Assembly: GCF_000718005.1 (NCBI RefSeq)
Contig: NZ_JODV01000020.1
From: Actinoalloteichus_B caeruleus
Lineage (GTDB): Bacteria > Actinomycetota > Actinomycetes > Mycobacteriales > Pseudonocardiaceae
DNA: 64,000 bases
Direction: 5' to 3' (one strand)
A model generated the notes under the pieces. It was given only the letters and a program-made list of their open reading frames with translations. It was not told where the DNA came from and made no database searches. A program made the translations under genes and the position numbers. Below are positions 26,996 through 36,790 of this stretch, piece after piece (position 1 is the stretch's first letter; each line of letters starts with the position of its first letter).

Positions 26996-27628
26996 TCAGC
27001 GGCGGACGACCTCCACCCCGCCGTCCCGGCGAGCCCACCGCAGCTCGGTGAGCGTGGACACCACCAGGTCGGCGGGCAGCGCACCCACGTCCGGGTTGGT
27101 GCCCACGCCCACGCTCCGCATCCCAGCCGCCCGCGCCGCCGCCACCCCGGCCGCCGCGTCCTCCACCACGAGGCAGTCCTCCGCCGGCACGCCCAGCAGC
27201 CGCGAGGCCGTGAGGTAGGGCTCCGGGTCAGGTTTGCCCCTGGTCACGTCGTCGGCGGTCACCAGGACGCGCGGGGCCCGCAGCCCCGCCGCCGCCAGTC
27301 GCTTCCCGGCCAGCGCGCGACCCGCCGAGGTGACGATCGCCGCCCGGTCACCACCGCCCGCCGCGAGCACCTCGGCGGCCCCGGGGAGGGCGACGACATC
27401 GTCGAGGTCGGCGAGCTCCAGCTCGTCCAGCCGCTCCAGCGCCGGGGCGACGCGCTCGGGGGGCAACACGGCGGCCACCGCGTCGGCCGAACGCAGTCCG
27501 TGGAGATCGGCCAGTCCGGTCGGGTCCACGCCGTGTTCCTGGCACCAGCGCTTCCAGCACCGGTCGACGGCCGGGGTCGAGTCGACGAGGGTCCCGTCCA
27601 GGTCGAGGAGAAGCGCCCGCACGAACAT
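26996..27628 (-). CDS. HAD-family phosphatase (beta-phosphoglucomutase-like)
   Basis: A 210-residue HAD hydrolase. Motif I DLDGTLVDS (8-16), motif II VTSAG (about 99), motif III K-P-D-P-E (about 131) and motif IV VVEDAAAG (about 153) are intact, with a C1-type helical cap. Likely a sugar-phosphate phosphatase (glycerol-3-phosphate, 2-deoxyglucose-6-phosphate or similar). Stands alone. Confidence 0.9.
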   Translation of the reverse strand: MFVRALLLDLDGTLVDSTPAVDRCWKRWCQEHGVDPTGLADLHGLRSADAVAAVLPPERVAPALERLDELELADLDDVVALPGAAEVLAAGGGDRAAIVTSAGRALAGKRLAAAGLRAPRVLVTADDVTRGKPDPEPYLTASRLLGVPAEDCLVVEDAAAGVAAARAAGMRSVGVGTNPDVGALPADLVVSTLTELRWARRDGGVEVVRR

Positions 27629-28308
27629 CGCTCGACGGTAGCCGAGTAGGCCAGGGCCGGGGAATCCACGGGGATCGCCCGCCCAGCGGCCCGGGCGGGT
27701 GGCTGCCGGGCACCGGGCCGGCGTCGAGGGGCGGCCCGGGTCGGTCGCCGACGGACCCGGCCGGCGGCCGACACGCCCGGTCGGCTCTGGGCACGCGGGG
27801 AGGACGGACCCGGGGGCCTGCCGGGCGGAGTCCGAGCGCCCCGCACCTCACGGCCCCGGGGCGGCCGGTTGCTCAGGTCCTGTCGAACCGCACGGAGCGG
27901 TCGTCCACCCCCCAGCCACGAGGGGCGGCGCGCCCCCGCCGACCCAGGGGCCCGCCGAGCGGCGCGGGGCCGTGACCTGGCCGCTGCCCGGACCGGGACC
28001 CGGTATTCCACCGGTGTCCCCCGCGCTCCACCGCCACCGGCTGACGCCGGCGGGCGGCCCGACCGCCGAGACCCTGCCCGGACGCCCCGGCCGAGGGCGG
28101 GCGACCCCGCCCGGCCCCGCACCACCGGAGGGCGGGCGACGAGCGGGGCAGCCGTGCCCGCCCCCGCCGGACCGCGCTGTTGCCGGCCCGCGTGACCTCG
28201 GCGAAGGTGGGGGGACCCGGAACCACGAGCCGCCGCGCGGGCTGGCGCCTGGGCCGTGCCAGGACGGCTGGGAGCCCTCCACGCCGGTGACAGGACGGAG
28301 GTGCCGCG
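27629..28308. other. GC-rich gene-free stretch
   Basis: About 680 bp between divergent genes, very GC-rich with open frames on both strands that encode only Pro/Arg/Gly-rich low-complexity sequence. I see no gene, tRNA or structured repeat; the pyruvate oxidase promoter must lie at its right end. Confidence 0.5.
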
Positions 28309-30051
28309 ATGGCCAGGAACACGGTGGCCGACCAGCTCGTGGAGATCCTGCGCGAGGTCGGCGTGGAACGCGTCTACGGGGTGGTGGGCGACAGCCTGAA
28401 CCCGGTGGTCGACGGGATCCGCCGTCGGCGGGGCATCGAGTGGACGCAGGTCCGCCACGAGGAGTCCGGGGCCTTCGCGGCCTCGGCGGAGGCGCAGGTC
28501 ACCGGTCGGCTGGCGGTGTGCGCGGGCAGCTGCGGGCCGGGCAACCTGCACCTCATCAACGGGCTCTACGACGCCCACCGCAGCATGGCCCCGGTCCTGG
28601 CCATCGCCTCGCACATCCCCACCAGCGAGATCGGCACCGGCTACTTCCAGGAGACCCACCCCGACCGGCTGTTCGTCGAGTGCAGCCACTACTGCGAGAT
28701 GGTCACCGATCCCGAGCAGCTGGCCAGGGTCACCCGCATCGCGATCCAGCACGCGGTGGGCCGAGGTGGGGTCGCCGTCATCATCCTTCCCGGTGATGTC
28801 GCGGGCTTGGCCGCCTCGAAGCAGCCCGTCGGGCACGCCCTGGTCACCGAGCGGCCGAAGGTCCGCCCGGGGCCGGACGAGCTGGCCAGGCTCGCCGAGC
28901 TGCTGAACGACGCCAGCCGGGTCACCCTCTTCTGCGGGCGGGGCACCCAGGGCGCGCACGACCTCGTCATGCGGTTGGCGGAGCGGGTGAAGGCACCCGT
29001 CGGCCACGCCCTGCGCGGCAAGGAGTGGATCCAGTACGACAACCCCTTCGACGTGGGCATGAGCGGGCTGCTGGGGTACGGCGCCTGCTACGAGGCCATG
29101 CACGAGGCCGAGCTGCTGGTGCTCCTGGGCACCGACTTCCCCTACCCGGCGTTCCTGCCGGACGGGGTGCGGATCGTGCAGGTCGACCACCGGGCCGAGC
29201 AGCTCGGCCGGCGGGCGCCGCTGGCGCTCGGGGTCTGGGGCTCGGTGTCGGAGACCATCGAACAGGTGCTCCCGATGGTGGCCGAGAAGCACGACCGGAC
29301 GTTCCTGGACAACGCGCTGCGCAAGCACGCCGCCGCCCTGGAGCGGGTGGTCGGGGCGTACACGCAGGACGTGGAGCACCACCTGCCGATCCACCCCGAG
29401 TACGCGGCGTCCGTGCTGGACGAGGAGGCCTCGGATGACGCGGTGTTCACCGTGGACACCGGGATGTGCAACGTGTGGGCCGCCCGCTACCTCAGCCCGA
29501 ACGGTCGCCGCCGCCTGTTGGGCTCCTTCAGCCACGGGTCGATGGCCAACGCGGTGCCCCAGGCGATCGGGGCGGCGCTCGCCCAACCCGGACGGCAGGT
29601 GGTGGCGATGGCCGGTGACGGCGGCTTCTCGATGCTGTTGGGCGAACTGCTCACGCTGGTCGCCGCGGACCTGCCGGTGAAGGTCGTCCTGTTCAACAAC
29701 TCGTCGCTGGGCATGGTCAAACTCGAGATGCTCGTGGCCGGACTGCCCGAACACGGCACGGCGACCCAGCACACCGACTACGCCGCGATCGCCAGGGCGG
29801 CCGGTGCGCACGGGGTGCGCGTCGAGCGACCGACCGACCTGCGGGCGGCGTTGCGGGAGGCCTTCGACCGTCCCGGCCCCGCCGTGGTGGACGTGGTGAC
29901 CGACCCGAACGCGCTGTCCATGCCCCCGAGGATCACCGCGGAGCAGGTGTCCGGGTTCGCCCTGTCGATGGGACGCACGGTGCTGGCCGGCGGTGTCGGC
30001 CGGATGATCCAGCTCGCCAGGAGCAACCTGCGGAACATCCCCCGCCCCTGA
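28309..30051 (+). CDS. Pyruvate oxidase/dehydrogenase (PoxB-like, ThDP-dependent)
   Basis: A 580-residue ThDP and FAD enzyme of the PoxB group, decarboxylating pyruvate to acetate with electron transfer to quinone. The catalytic Glu sits in RHEESGAFAASAEAQ (about residue 50); the ThDP motif is AGDGGFSMLLGEL (about 440) with NN later. The C-terminal membrane-binding helix of E. coli PoxB is replaced by a different amphipathic tail. ATG 28309 with GGAGG about 5-9 nt upstream. Next to a sugar porter, but separated by about 180 bp. Confidence 0.9.
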   Translation: MARNTVADQLVEILREVGVERVYGVVGDSLNPVVDGIRRRRGIEWTQVRHEESGAFAASAEAQVTGRLAVCAGSCGPGNLHLINGLYDAHRSMAPVLAIASHIPTSEIGTGYFQETHPDRLFVECSHYCEMVTDPEQLARVTRIAIQHAVGRGGVAVIILPGDVAGLAASKQPVGHALVTERPKVRPGPDELARLAELLNDASRVTLFCGRGTQGAHDLVMRLAERVKAPVGHALRGKEWIQYDNPFDVGMSGLLGYGACYEAMHEAELLVLLGTDFPYPAFLPDGVRIVQVDHRAEQLGRRAPLALGVWGSVSETIEQVLPMVAEKHDRTFLDNALRKHAAALERVVGAYTQDVEHHLPIHPEYAASVLDEEASDDAVFTVDTGMCNVWAARYLSPNGRRRLLGSFSHGSMANAVPQAIGAALAQPGRQVVAMAGDGGFSMLLGELLTLVAADLPVKVVLFNNSSLGMVKLEMLVAGLPEHGTATQHTDYAAIARAAGAHGVRVERPTDLRAALREAFDRPGPAVVDVVTDPNALSMPPRITAEQVSGFALSMGRTVLAGGVGRMIQLARSNLRNIPRP

Positions 30052-30229
30052 ACTGACCGGGTCTCCGCCCCACCCAGCGGGTCGTCCTGGCCGGAGGTGG
30101 CGCGGACCGGTGGCGGGACCCCTGGTCGGGGGTCTGATCGACTTCCGGGGTGTGGAAACGCGCGGTGGCGGGTAACGAGGGCTACAGACAGGACCGTTCC
30201 GCCGACCGAAACGCTGGGGGACACACCGG

Positions 30230-31651
30230 ATGGTGGCAGGAGGTACCGGCCAGGGCGCCGGTCACACATCGCAGGAGAACCTCGCCTACGTGGTGTTGAT
30301 CGCCGGTGCCGCCGCGATGGGCGGTTTCCTGTTCGGCTACGACACGTCGGTGATCAACGGCGCCGTGGACGCGATCCAGGACCGGTTCGAGGTCAGTTCG
30401 CTGCTCGTGGGGTTCACGGTGTCCTCCGCCCTGTTGGGGTCGGCCTTGGGTGCGTGGGTCGCCGGCGGCCTCGCTGACCGGCACGGCCGGATCCGGGTGA
30501 TGCAGCTCGCCGCGATCCTGTTCGCGGTGAGCGCGGTGGGTTCCGCCCTGCCCTTCACGGTCTGGGACCTGACGGTGTGGCGCCTGCTCGGTGGCGTCGC
30601 GATCGGCATCGCCTCGGTGATCGCGCCGACCTACATCGCCGAGATAGCGCCGGCCGCCTACCGGGGCCGCCTGGGTTCGATGCAGCAGTTGGCGATCGTG
30701 CTGGGCATCGCCGCCTCGCAGCTGGTGAACTACGCGATCGCGGCGGCTGCCGGTGGGGCCCGTGGCGAACTGGGGCCGTTGGAGGCGTGGCAGTGGATGC
30801 TCGGGGTGGAACTGGCTCCGGCGTTGCTCTACCTCCTGCTGACCCTGACGATCCCGGAAAGCCCCCGGTTCCTGGTGCGCACGGGGCGCGTGGGCCGGGC
30901 ACGCCGAATCCTGGCCAGGGTGGAGGGCGCGGACGAGTCGACGGTGGACGACCGGATCGAGGAGATCCGGTCCGCTCTCGGTTCGGAACGTCGACCCACC
31001 CCGCGCGACCTCACCGGCGGCCGCTTCGGCCTGTTGCCCATCGTCTGGATCGGGATGGGGTTGTCCGCCTTCCAGCAGCTGGTCGGCATCAACGTGATCT
31101 TCTACTACTCGGCGTCGCTGTGGCAGTCGGTGGGGATCGAGGAGAGCGACTCGCTGCTGCTCAGCCTGTTCACGTCGATCGTGAACATCGTCGGGACCTT
31201 CGTCGCCATCGCCCTGGTGGACCGGGTGGGCCGCAAGCCGCTCCTGCTGGTCGGGTCGGCGGGGATGACGGTGGCCCTGTCGGCGGCGGCCGTCGCGTTC
31301 TCGCGGGCCACCGTGGTCGGTGACTCCGCCGAGCTGTCTCCCGGCTGGGGCCTGGTCGCCCTGGTGGCCGCCAGTTCCTTCGTGCTCTTCTTCTCGCTGT
31401 CCTGGGGCGTGATGGTGTGGGTGCTGCTCGGGGAGATGTTCCCGCTGCGGATCAGGGCGGCGGCGATGGCGGTGGCCACGGCCACGCAGTGGATCGCGAA
31501 CTGGTTGGTGACGGTGACGTTCCCCAGCCTGCGGGACTGGAACCTCGCCGGCACCTACGTGATGTACGCGGTGTTCGCCGCCCTGTCCTTCGTGTTCGTG
31601 CTCCGGTGGGTGCGGGAGACGAAGGGGAAGAAGCTGGAGGAGATGGGCTGA
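30230..31651 (+). CDS. MFS sugar porter
   Basis: A 473-residue major facilitator of the sugar porter family with 12 helices. Family signatures: GGFLFGYDTSVINGA in helix 1, the GGLADRHGR loop 2-3 motif, RLLGGVAIGIASV in helix 4, PESPRFLV before the central loop, QQLVGINVIFYYS in helix 7 and PLRIRA (loop 10-11), with the end WVRETKGKKLEEM. Probably imports a hexose, pentose or inositol by proton symport. ATG 30230. Confidence 0.94.
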   Translation: MVAGGTGQGAGHTSQENLAYVVLIAGAAAMGGFLFGYDTSVINGAVDAIQDRFEVSSLLVGFTVSSALLGSALGAWVAGGLADRHGRIRVMQLAAILFAVSAVGSALPFTVWDLTVWRLLGGVAIGIASVIAPTYIAEIAPAAYRGRLGSMQQLAIVLGIAASQLVNYAIAAAAGGARGELGPLEAWQWMLGVELAPALLYLLLTLTIPESPRFLVRTGRVGRARRILARVEGADESTVDDRIEEIRSALGSERRPTPRDLTGGRFGLLPIVWIGMGLSAFQQLVGINVIFYYSASLWQSVGIEESDSLLLSLFTSIVNIVGTFVAIALVDRVGRKPLLLVGSAGMTVALSAAAVAFSRATVVGDSAELSPGWGLVALVAASSFVLFFSLSWGVMVWVLLGEMFPLRIRAAAMAVATATQWIANWLVTVTFPSLRDWNLAGTYVMYAVFAALSFVFVLRWVRETKGKKLEEMG

Positions 31652-31897
31652 GCCCGGGGGCCGGGACCGGGTGGCGGAGCCGCCGCCCGCTCGGGCCGCG
31701 AGGGCGCTCGCTACCCCGGGAGGCGCGGCGGGCGAGCCCGGTGTGACCGGCCGGGTGCCGCCCGGCCGCTCGACGCGACGAGCGGAGAGCCGGCGCGGGG
31801 CGGTGCGCCGGCGGTGGGCGGTGCGACGGGCGTCTCCGGTGCGGACCCAGCCCACCGGCGTGGTGGGGCCACCAGGAGGGGACGACCCGGCCCGGGG

Positions 31898-31946
31898 AGA
31901 GGAGCGGCCCACCCGGCGGAGGTCGGAGCCTGTGGGCCGCTCCTCT
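31898..31946. terminator. Bidirectional terminator
   Basis: A 15-bp perfect inverted repeat (31898-31912 and 31932-31946) lies between the convergent sugar porter and acyl-CoA dehydrogenase genes. The rest of 31652-31985 holds no gene. Confidence 0.72.
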
Positions 31947-31985
31947 GGGGGTGGTGCCGTCGGCGGGCGCCAACGGCTCAGCGGG

Positions 31986-33830
31986 TCAGAAGGCCTCCTC
32001 GGGGACGTCCATCAGCGAGTTGTCGGTGGCCGACAGGACCTGGCGCCGCGCGGACAGCTCGGGGAGGACGTTCCTGGCGAAGAACGAGGCGACGGCCAGC
32101 TTCCCCTCGTAGAAGGCGCGGTCCCGGGGGGTGACCTCGCCGTCCAGGGCCGTCGACGCGACCTCGGCCTGGCGCAGCAGCATCCACCCGATCAGCAGGT
32201 CGCCGGCGCTCAGCAGGAGTCGGACGTTGTTCTGCCCGACCTTGTAGAGGTTGCGCTGGTCCTCCTGCGAGGAGGTCAGGAACCCGACCATCGAGCCGAG
32301 CATGCCCTGGAAGTCCTCCATGGCCTGCGCGAGCAGCGCGCGCTCCTCCTTGAGCCGGCCGTTGCCGCCCTCGGAGTTGAGGAAGTTCTGCACCTCGGTG
32401 GCGACGTGGGCGAGCGCCTGGCCCTTGTCCCGGATGATCTTCCGGAAGAAGAAGTCCATCGACTGGATCGCGGTGGTGCCCTCGTAGAGGCTGTCGATCT
32501 TGGCGTCCCGCAGGTACTGCTCGATGGGGTAGTCGCTGAGGTACCCGGACCCGCCCAGCGTCTGGAGCGAGAGCGTCAGCATCTCGAACGCCCGCTCCGA
32601 CCCGACACCCTTGACGATCGGGAGCAGCAGGTCGTTGACGCGGGCCGCCAGCGACACGTCCTCCCCGGTGGCACGGCCGTGGGCGATCTGGTCCTGGAAG
32701 TGGGCCGTGTACAGGTACACCGCCCGCAGGCCCTCGGTGTAGGCCTTCTGGAGCATGAGGATGCGCCGCACGTCGGGGTGCCGCGTGATGGGTACCCGGG
32801 GGGCGGTCTTGTCGGTCATCTGGGTGAGGTCGGCGCCCTGGACCCGCTCCTTGGCGTACTCGAGCGCGTTCAGGTAACCGGTGGAGAGGGTCGCGATGGC
32901 CTTCGTGCCCACCATCATCCTGGCGTACTCGATGACCTGGAACATCTGGGCGATGCCGTCGTGGACCTCGCCGAGCAGCCAGCCCTTCGCCGGCACGCCG
33001 TGCTGCCCGAGGGAGAGTTCGCAGGTCGCCGAGACGTTGAGGCCGAGCTTGTGCTCGACGCCGCTGACGAAGGCCCCGTTGCGCTCGCCGGGCTCACCCG
33101 TCCCGGAGTCGAAGAGGAACTTGGGCACCAGGAAGAGGCTGAGCCCCTTCGTGCCCGGCTTCGTCTCGACTCCCGGGCCCTCCGGGCGGGCGAGGACCAG
33201 GTGCATGATGTTCTCGGTCATGTCCTGGTCACCGGAGGTGATGAACCGCTTCACCCCGTCCAGGTGCCAGGAGCCGTCCTCCTGGCGGATGGCGCGGGTG
33301 CGACCGGCACCGACGTCGGAGCCGGCGTCCGGCTCGGTGAGCACCATCGTGGCGCCCCAGCCCCGGTCCAGCATCAGTTGTGCCCAGTGGCGCTGTTCCT
33401 CGGTCCCGTTCTCCCAGAGGACGGACGCGAAGTTGGGGCCGGCCATGTACATGTACACGGCCGGGTTCGCGCCCAGGATGAGTTCGCTGGCGGCCCACTG
33501 GACCGACGGGGGGATCCCGTAGCCGCCCATCTCGTTGGGCAGGCTCAGCCGGTACCACTCGCCGTCCCACAGTGCCCGGAAGGAGCGTTTGAACTCCTCG
33601 GGGAGGGTCACGGAGTGGGTGGCCGGGTCGAAGGTGGTGCCTTCCCGGTCCCCCACGGCGAACGAGTCGGCGAGCGGGCCGACGGCGAGGTTGTTCAGTT
33701 CCTCGAGGACGCCTCGGCTCGTCTCCTCGTCCGCCTCGGCGAAGGGGCCGGTGCCCAGCAGCCGCTGCACCCCGAACACCTCGAAGAGGTTGAACTCCAG
33801 ATCCCGGACGTTGCTCTTGTAGTGACCCAT
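31986..33830 (-). CDS. Acyl-CoA dehydrogenase (FadE5-like)
   Basis: A 614-residue flavoprotein of the long acyl-CoA dehydrogenase type. The middle domain shows MVLTEPDAGSDVG and SGDQDMTENIMHLVLARPEG; the C-terminal helical domain carries the TLGGSGYLSDYPIEQYLRDAKIDSLYEGTTAIQ signature ending in the Glu-containing loop (catalytic base within YEGT). The extra C-terminal domain and length match mycobacterial FadE5, a broad-specificity beta-oxidation enzyme. ATG 33830 is chosen; the open frame extends upstream to 33980 across the operator boxes. Confidence 0.92.
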   Translation of the reverse strand: MGHYKSNVRDLEFNLFEVFGVQRLLGTGPFAEADEETSRGVLEELNNLAVGPLADSFAVGDREGTTFDPATHSVTLPEEFKRSFRALWDGEWYRLSLPNEMGGYGIPPSVQWAASELILGANPAVYMYMAGPNFASVLWENGTEEQRHWAQLMLDRGWGATMVLTEPDAGSDVGAGRTRAIRQEDGSWHLDGVKRFITSGDQDMTENIMHLVLARPEGPGVETKPGTKGLSLFLVPKFLFDSGTGEPGERNGAFVSGVEHKLGLNVSATCELSLGQHGVPAKGWLLGEVHDGIAQMFQVIEYARMMVGTKAIATLSTGYLNALEYAKERVQGADLTQMTDKTAPRVPITRHPDVRRILMLQKAYTEGLRAVYLYTAHFQDQIAHGRATGEDVSLAARVNDLLLPIVKGVGSERAFEMLTLSLQTLGGSGYLSDYPIEQYLRDAKIDSLYEGTTAIQSMDFFFRKIIRDKGQALAHVATEVQNFLNSEGGNGRLKEERALLAQAMEDFQGMLGSMVGFLTSSQEDQRNLYKVGQNNVRLLLSAGDLLIGWMLLRQAEVASTALDGEVTPRDRAFYEGKLAVASFFARNVLPELSARRQVLSATDNSLMDVPEEAF

Positions 33831-33875
33831 GCCCTTGCTCCCGGTCTCAGGCGGTGCTGGTCGGGCAGGCACTCC

Positions 33876-33914
33876 TACCCGTCGGTAACAACAGCTTATT
33901 ACCCGTCGGTAACA
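33876..33914. promoter_or_regulatory. Two TetR-type boxes before the acyl-CoA dehydrogenase
   Basis: TACCCGTCGGTAACA occurs at 33876-33890 and again at 33900-33914. Each contains the palindrome (T)TACC-N4-GGTA(A). Two boxes one at 24-bp spacing just upstream of the gene look like a TetR-family operator pair overlapping the promoter. No TetR gene is adjacent, so control would be in trans. Confidence 0.7.
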
Positions 33915-34022
33915 CGGGCAAGCGTCGAGTCGATCACGACTGGCTGGCGACCCTCGGGGTATGCACCCAGTCGGGCACACTTCTACTCACCTGTTCAGGT
34001 GTCCAACGGGAGATTCGACGCA

Positions 34023-35165
34023 ATGAGTGAGAGCGACAGAGCCCTCTACTACCTCATCGGGACTACCGGCTTCCCGAACTACGGCGACGAGATGATCGCC
34101 GCTGCCTGGCTGCGACACCTCCGGCAGGTCGCGCCGGACGCCGATGTCTGGCTCGACTGCCCCAGCCCCGGGCCGGCCCAGGTGCTCCTCGGCCACCTGC
34201 ACCCCAGGGCCCGCTTCACCGACACCCTGTGGCGGTTGTGCTGGGAGGCGCCCAGCGAGGAGCCGTGGCAGGTGAACGAGTTCGCCCAGCGCGCCGTCAA
34301 CGACCCGGGCATGGCTCCCCGCTGGGCCTCGGGCATCCAGCTGGCGCACCGGGCGGACGTCCTGCACATCATCGGCGGCGGCTACGTCAACGGCGTGTGG
34401 CCACGCCACGTCGGCCTGCTCGCCGGGATGGTCTCGGTCGCCCGCCGGTCCGGTGCCCGCACCGCGATGACCGGAGTGGGCCTGTGGCCGGCACCCGAAC
34501 ACGGGGAGACGCTGATCCGCGAGCTGGCCACCCGGTTCGACGTGGTCGACGTCCGCGACGCGCCCTCCGCCCGGTTGCTCGAGAAGACGTGCGCGGTCAG
34601 CCACACGTGCGACGACCTGTTCTTCGACCTCGGCCCCCACCTCTACCGGACCGACGACGAGCTGCGCGAGTTCATGGTCTGCGTCCAGTCCGACCTCCTC
34701 AGGGTCAGCGTGCCCGCGCTCGCCGCGTTCGTCACCGAGACCCTGCGCGCCTGGGACGTCCCGCCGGACCGGCTCGGGTTCGTGGAGTGCATCCCGCGGG
34801 TGGACCGCGACGTCTTCGCCCTGGTCGAGTCCGAGTTCCCTGGCGTGCGGATGTACCCGCTGGCGGAGGTGCTCGACCACGGGATGCCGGCCGCCGCCGG
34901 GCAGACCTGGTTGTCGACCCGGTTCCACCCCCACCTGGTCGGCGCGGCCGTGGGCGCCAACGGTGTCGCGGTGAGCATCAACCCCGACTACTACGCCACC
35001 AAGCACCGCTCGCTGACCGACCTGGGCAGCGGGTGGACGCTGGTCGAGGACCTCGACGAGATCCCCACCCGACCGGTGCACGGCGGGTACAGCCCCGAGT
35101 CCCTCGCCGAGTACCGGGCCGCGAAGCGCCGGGTCGCCGACCGGATCTACCCGTACCGGCGCTGA
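34023..35165 (+). CDS. Polysaccharide pyruvyl transferase family protein
   Basis: A 380-residue GT-B-fold protein of the CsaB/PS_pyruv_trans type. The opening YYLIGTTGFPNYGDEMIAAAWL, the HIIGGGYVNGVWPRH loop and the C-terminal STRFHPHLVGAAVGA (basic and His residues that bind phosphoenolpyruvate) are typical. It would add a ketal pyruvate to a wall polysaccharide. ATG 34023 has a GGGAG about 10 nt upstream. No glycosyltransferase neighbour is present, so the acceptor is unknown. It is divergent from the acyl-CoA dehydrogenase. Confidence 0.85.
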   Translation: MSESDRALYYLIGTTGFPNYGDEMIAAAWLRHLRQVAPDADVWLDCPSPGPAQVLLGHLHPRARFTDTLWRLCWEAPSEEPWQVNEFAQRAVNDPGMAPRWASGIQLAHRADVLHIIGGGYVNGVWPRHVGLLAGMVSVARRSGARTAMTGVGLWPAPEHGETLIRELATRFDVVDVRDAPSARLLEKTCAVSHTCDDLFFDLGPHLYRTDDELREFMVCVQSDLLRVSVPALAAFVTETLRAWDVPPDRLGFVECIPRVDRDVFALVESEFPGVRMYPLAEVLDHGMPAAAGQTWLSTRFHPHLVGAAVGANGVAVSINPDYYATKHRSLTDLGSGWTLVEDLDEIPTRPVHGGYSPESLAEYRAAKRRVADRIYPYRR

Positions 35166-35397
35166 TCCTCCCCTGCCGTCGGGGACGCGGACCGGCTCCC
35201 ACGGGGCCGGTCCGGGTCGGGACAGCGGGCCGGGGAGCGCGGGTGGCGGCGTGAGCGCCAGGAGCTCCGCTCGCCGGCGGGGCGCGGTTCCCCGGTGCGT
35301 GCCCGCCCTCCCCGCCCCCGCCGGGAACACACCGGAATCCGGCGTGCGGCGGGGGAGCGCCGCGCGGGAGGAGGGCCCGCCAGCCGGACCCCGGGGG

Positions 35398-36570
35398 TCA
35401 GTCCAGGGTGAACGGGTCGTACCGGATGCGGTCCAGAGGCGTTCCCGCCACCAGCATCCTGGAGACGGTGGCCCGGATCATCGCGGGGGAGCCGCACACC
35501 ATGACGTCCCGTTCCGACCAGGCCCCGTAGCGGGTGACGACCTCCGCGAGGGTGCCGTGTTCGGTGCCCTGCCGGGCGGGGCCGGACTCCACGACGGGCA
35601 CCACGGTGAGCCAGGGGTTGCTCATCGCGAGGTATCGCAGGTTGTCCAGCTCGTAGAGGTCCTCGATGGTCCGGCCACCGAGGAAGAGGTGCACCCGGGG
35701 GTTCGTGCCGTACTGGGCCAGCTCGTCCAGCATCGCGCGCATGGGGGCGAGTCCGGTCCCACCGGCGATCATCAGGACGTCGCGACCGTTCTCCCGGTCG
35801 ACGCCCATCCGGCCCATCGGAGGACCGACCCGCCAGGTGTCACCCACCTGGGTGTGCCCGACGACGGAACGGCTGACCCAACCGCCGTGGACCGACCTGA
35901 TGTGGAACTCGAGGGTCCCGTCCTCGCTGGGCGCGTTGGCCGGGGTCAGGTACCTCCACAGCCGGGGCCGTTGGGGGACCTCGACGCTGACGTACTGACC
36001 GGCGCGGTAGGGGACCGGCTGGTGCGGCTGCACCCGGACCACGGCGAGGTCCCAGCTCAACCGCTGGTGCTCCACGACCCTGGCGTTCCACCAGGCCGGG
36101 TTCTCGTCCGCCTCGGCCGCGTTGTGCATGGTGGTGGCCATCATCGTGTAGGCCTCGGCCCACGCGAGCTCCACCTCGTCGGTCCACACCGGACCGGCGT
36201 ACCGCTTGATCGCCGCCAGCAACGCGGTGCCGGTCGCCTCGTAGTGGCTGGCGATCACCCCGAACTTGCGGTGGTCGCGGCCCAGCTGGCGGAGGAACGG
36301 CACCAGGTCGTCCGGCCGGTCGATCATCTGCACCGTGTGCACCAGGGCGCGAAGCAACCTGCTCCGCTGCACCTCCATGTTGGCGGGAAACAGCTCGCGG
36401 GTCTTGGGCGCGAGGCTGAAGAGCATCCCGTAGAAGAACCTCGCCACGTCGTCGGCGTACGGCTCGACGGCCGCGTAGCTTTCCCGGATCAGGCGCACGG
36501 TGGCGCTGACCCCCGAGGCAGATTCCGGTCGCGAGGGAGGCACGGGGCTAAGCACGGCGTTCGCTGTCAT
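35398..36570 (-). CDS. Flavohaemoglobin-like globin-reductase fusion
   Basis: A 390-residue fusion of a globin (about 20-150) and a ferredoxin reductase-type FAD/NAD(P)H module (about 165-390). The B10 Tyr (RFFYGMLF) and proximal His (GRDHRKFG) are present, as is the NAD motif AGGTGLAPMRAML. The FAD-binding RxYS motif is replaced by RYLTPAN, which departs from E. coli Hmp and suggests a variant class. Likely nitric oxide detoxification or a related oxygen chemistry. Divergent from the PPOX-fold gene. Confidence 0.85.
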   Translation of the reverse strand: MTANAVLSPVPPSRPESASGVSATVRLIRESYAAVEPYADDVARFFYGMLFSLAPKTRELFPANMEVQRSRLLRALVHTVQMIDRPDDLVPFLRQLGRDHRKFGVIASHYEATGTALLAAIKRYAGPVWTDEVELAWAEAYTMMATTMHNAAEADENPAWWNARVVEHQRLSWDLAVVRVQPHQPVPYRAGQYVSVEVPQRPRLWRYLTPANAPSEDGTLEFHIRSVHGGWVSRSVVGHTQVGDTWRVGPPMGRMGVDRENGRDVLMIAGGTGLAPMRAMLDELAQYGTNPRVHLFLGGRTIEDLYELDNLRYLAMSNPWLTVVPVVESGPARQGTEHGTLAEVVTRYGAWSERDVMVCGSPAMIRATVSRMLVAGTPLDRIRYDPFTLD

Positions 36571-36790
36571 AGTCCGGGCGCAGTCTTCTCCACGTCGTTC
36601 GGCGCGCCGGGCGTGACGCGCCGTTCCTTGTCAGGATCCCCAACAAGGGGGACAGTAACTCGTTCTCTGGTTGCCTGAGTCCTTGATGCCACCTTCGAGT
36701 GTCGGCATGTAACTGCGAGTACATAATGCCTGCGACGGTTGGGCGAAGGTAGGGGGTAGATCGTGGAACTTCAGAGGTCTTCGTGACACT

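Noticed and set aside
31671..35165. A very long plus-strand open frame (over 1100 codons)
   Set aside because: Most of it is the antisense of the acyl-CoA dehydrogenase; only its last 380 codons, from ATG 34023, are a real gene. Long antisense frames are common at this GC content.
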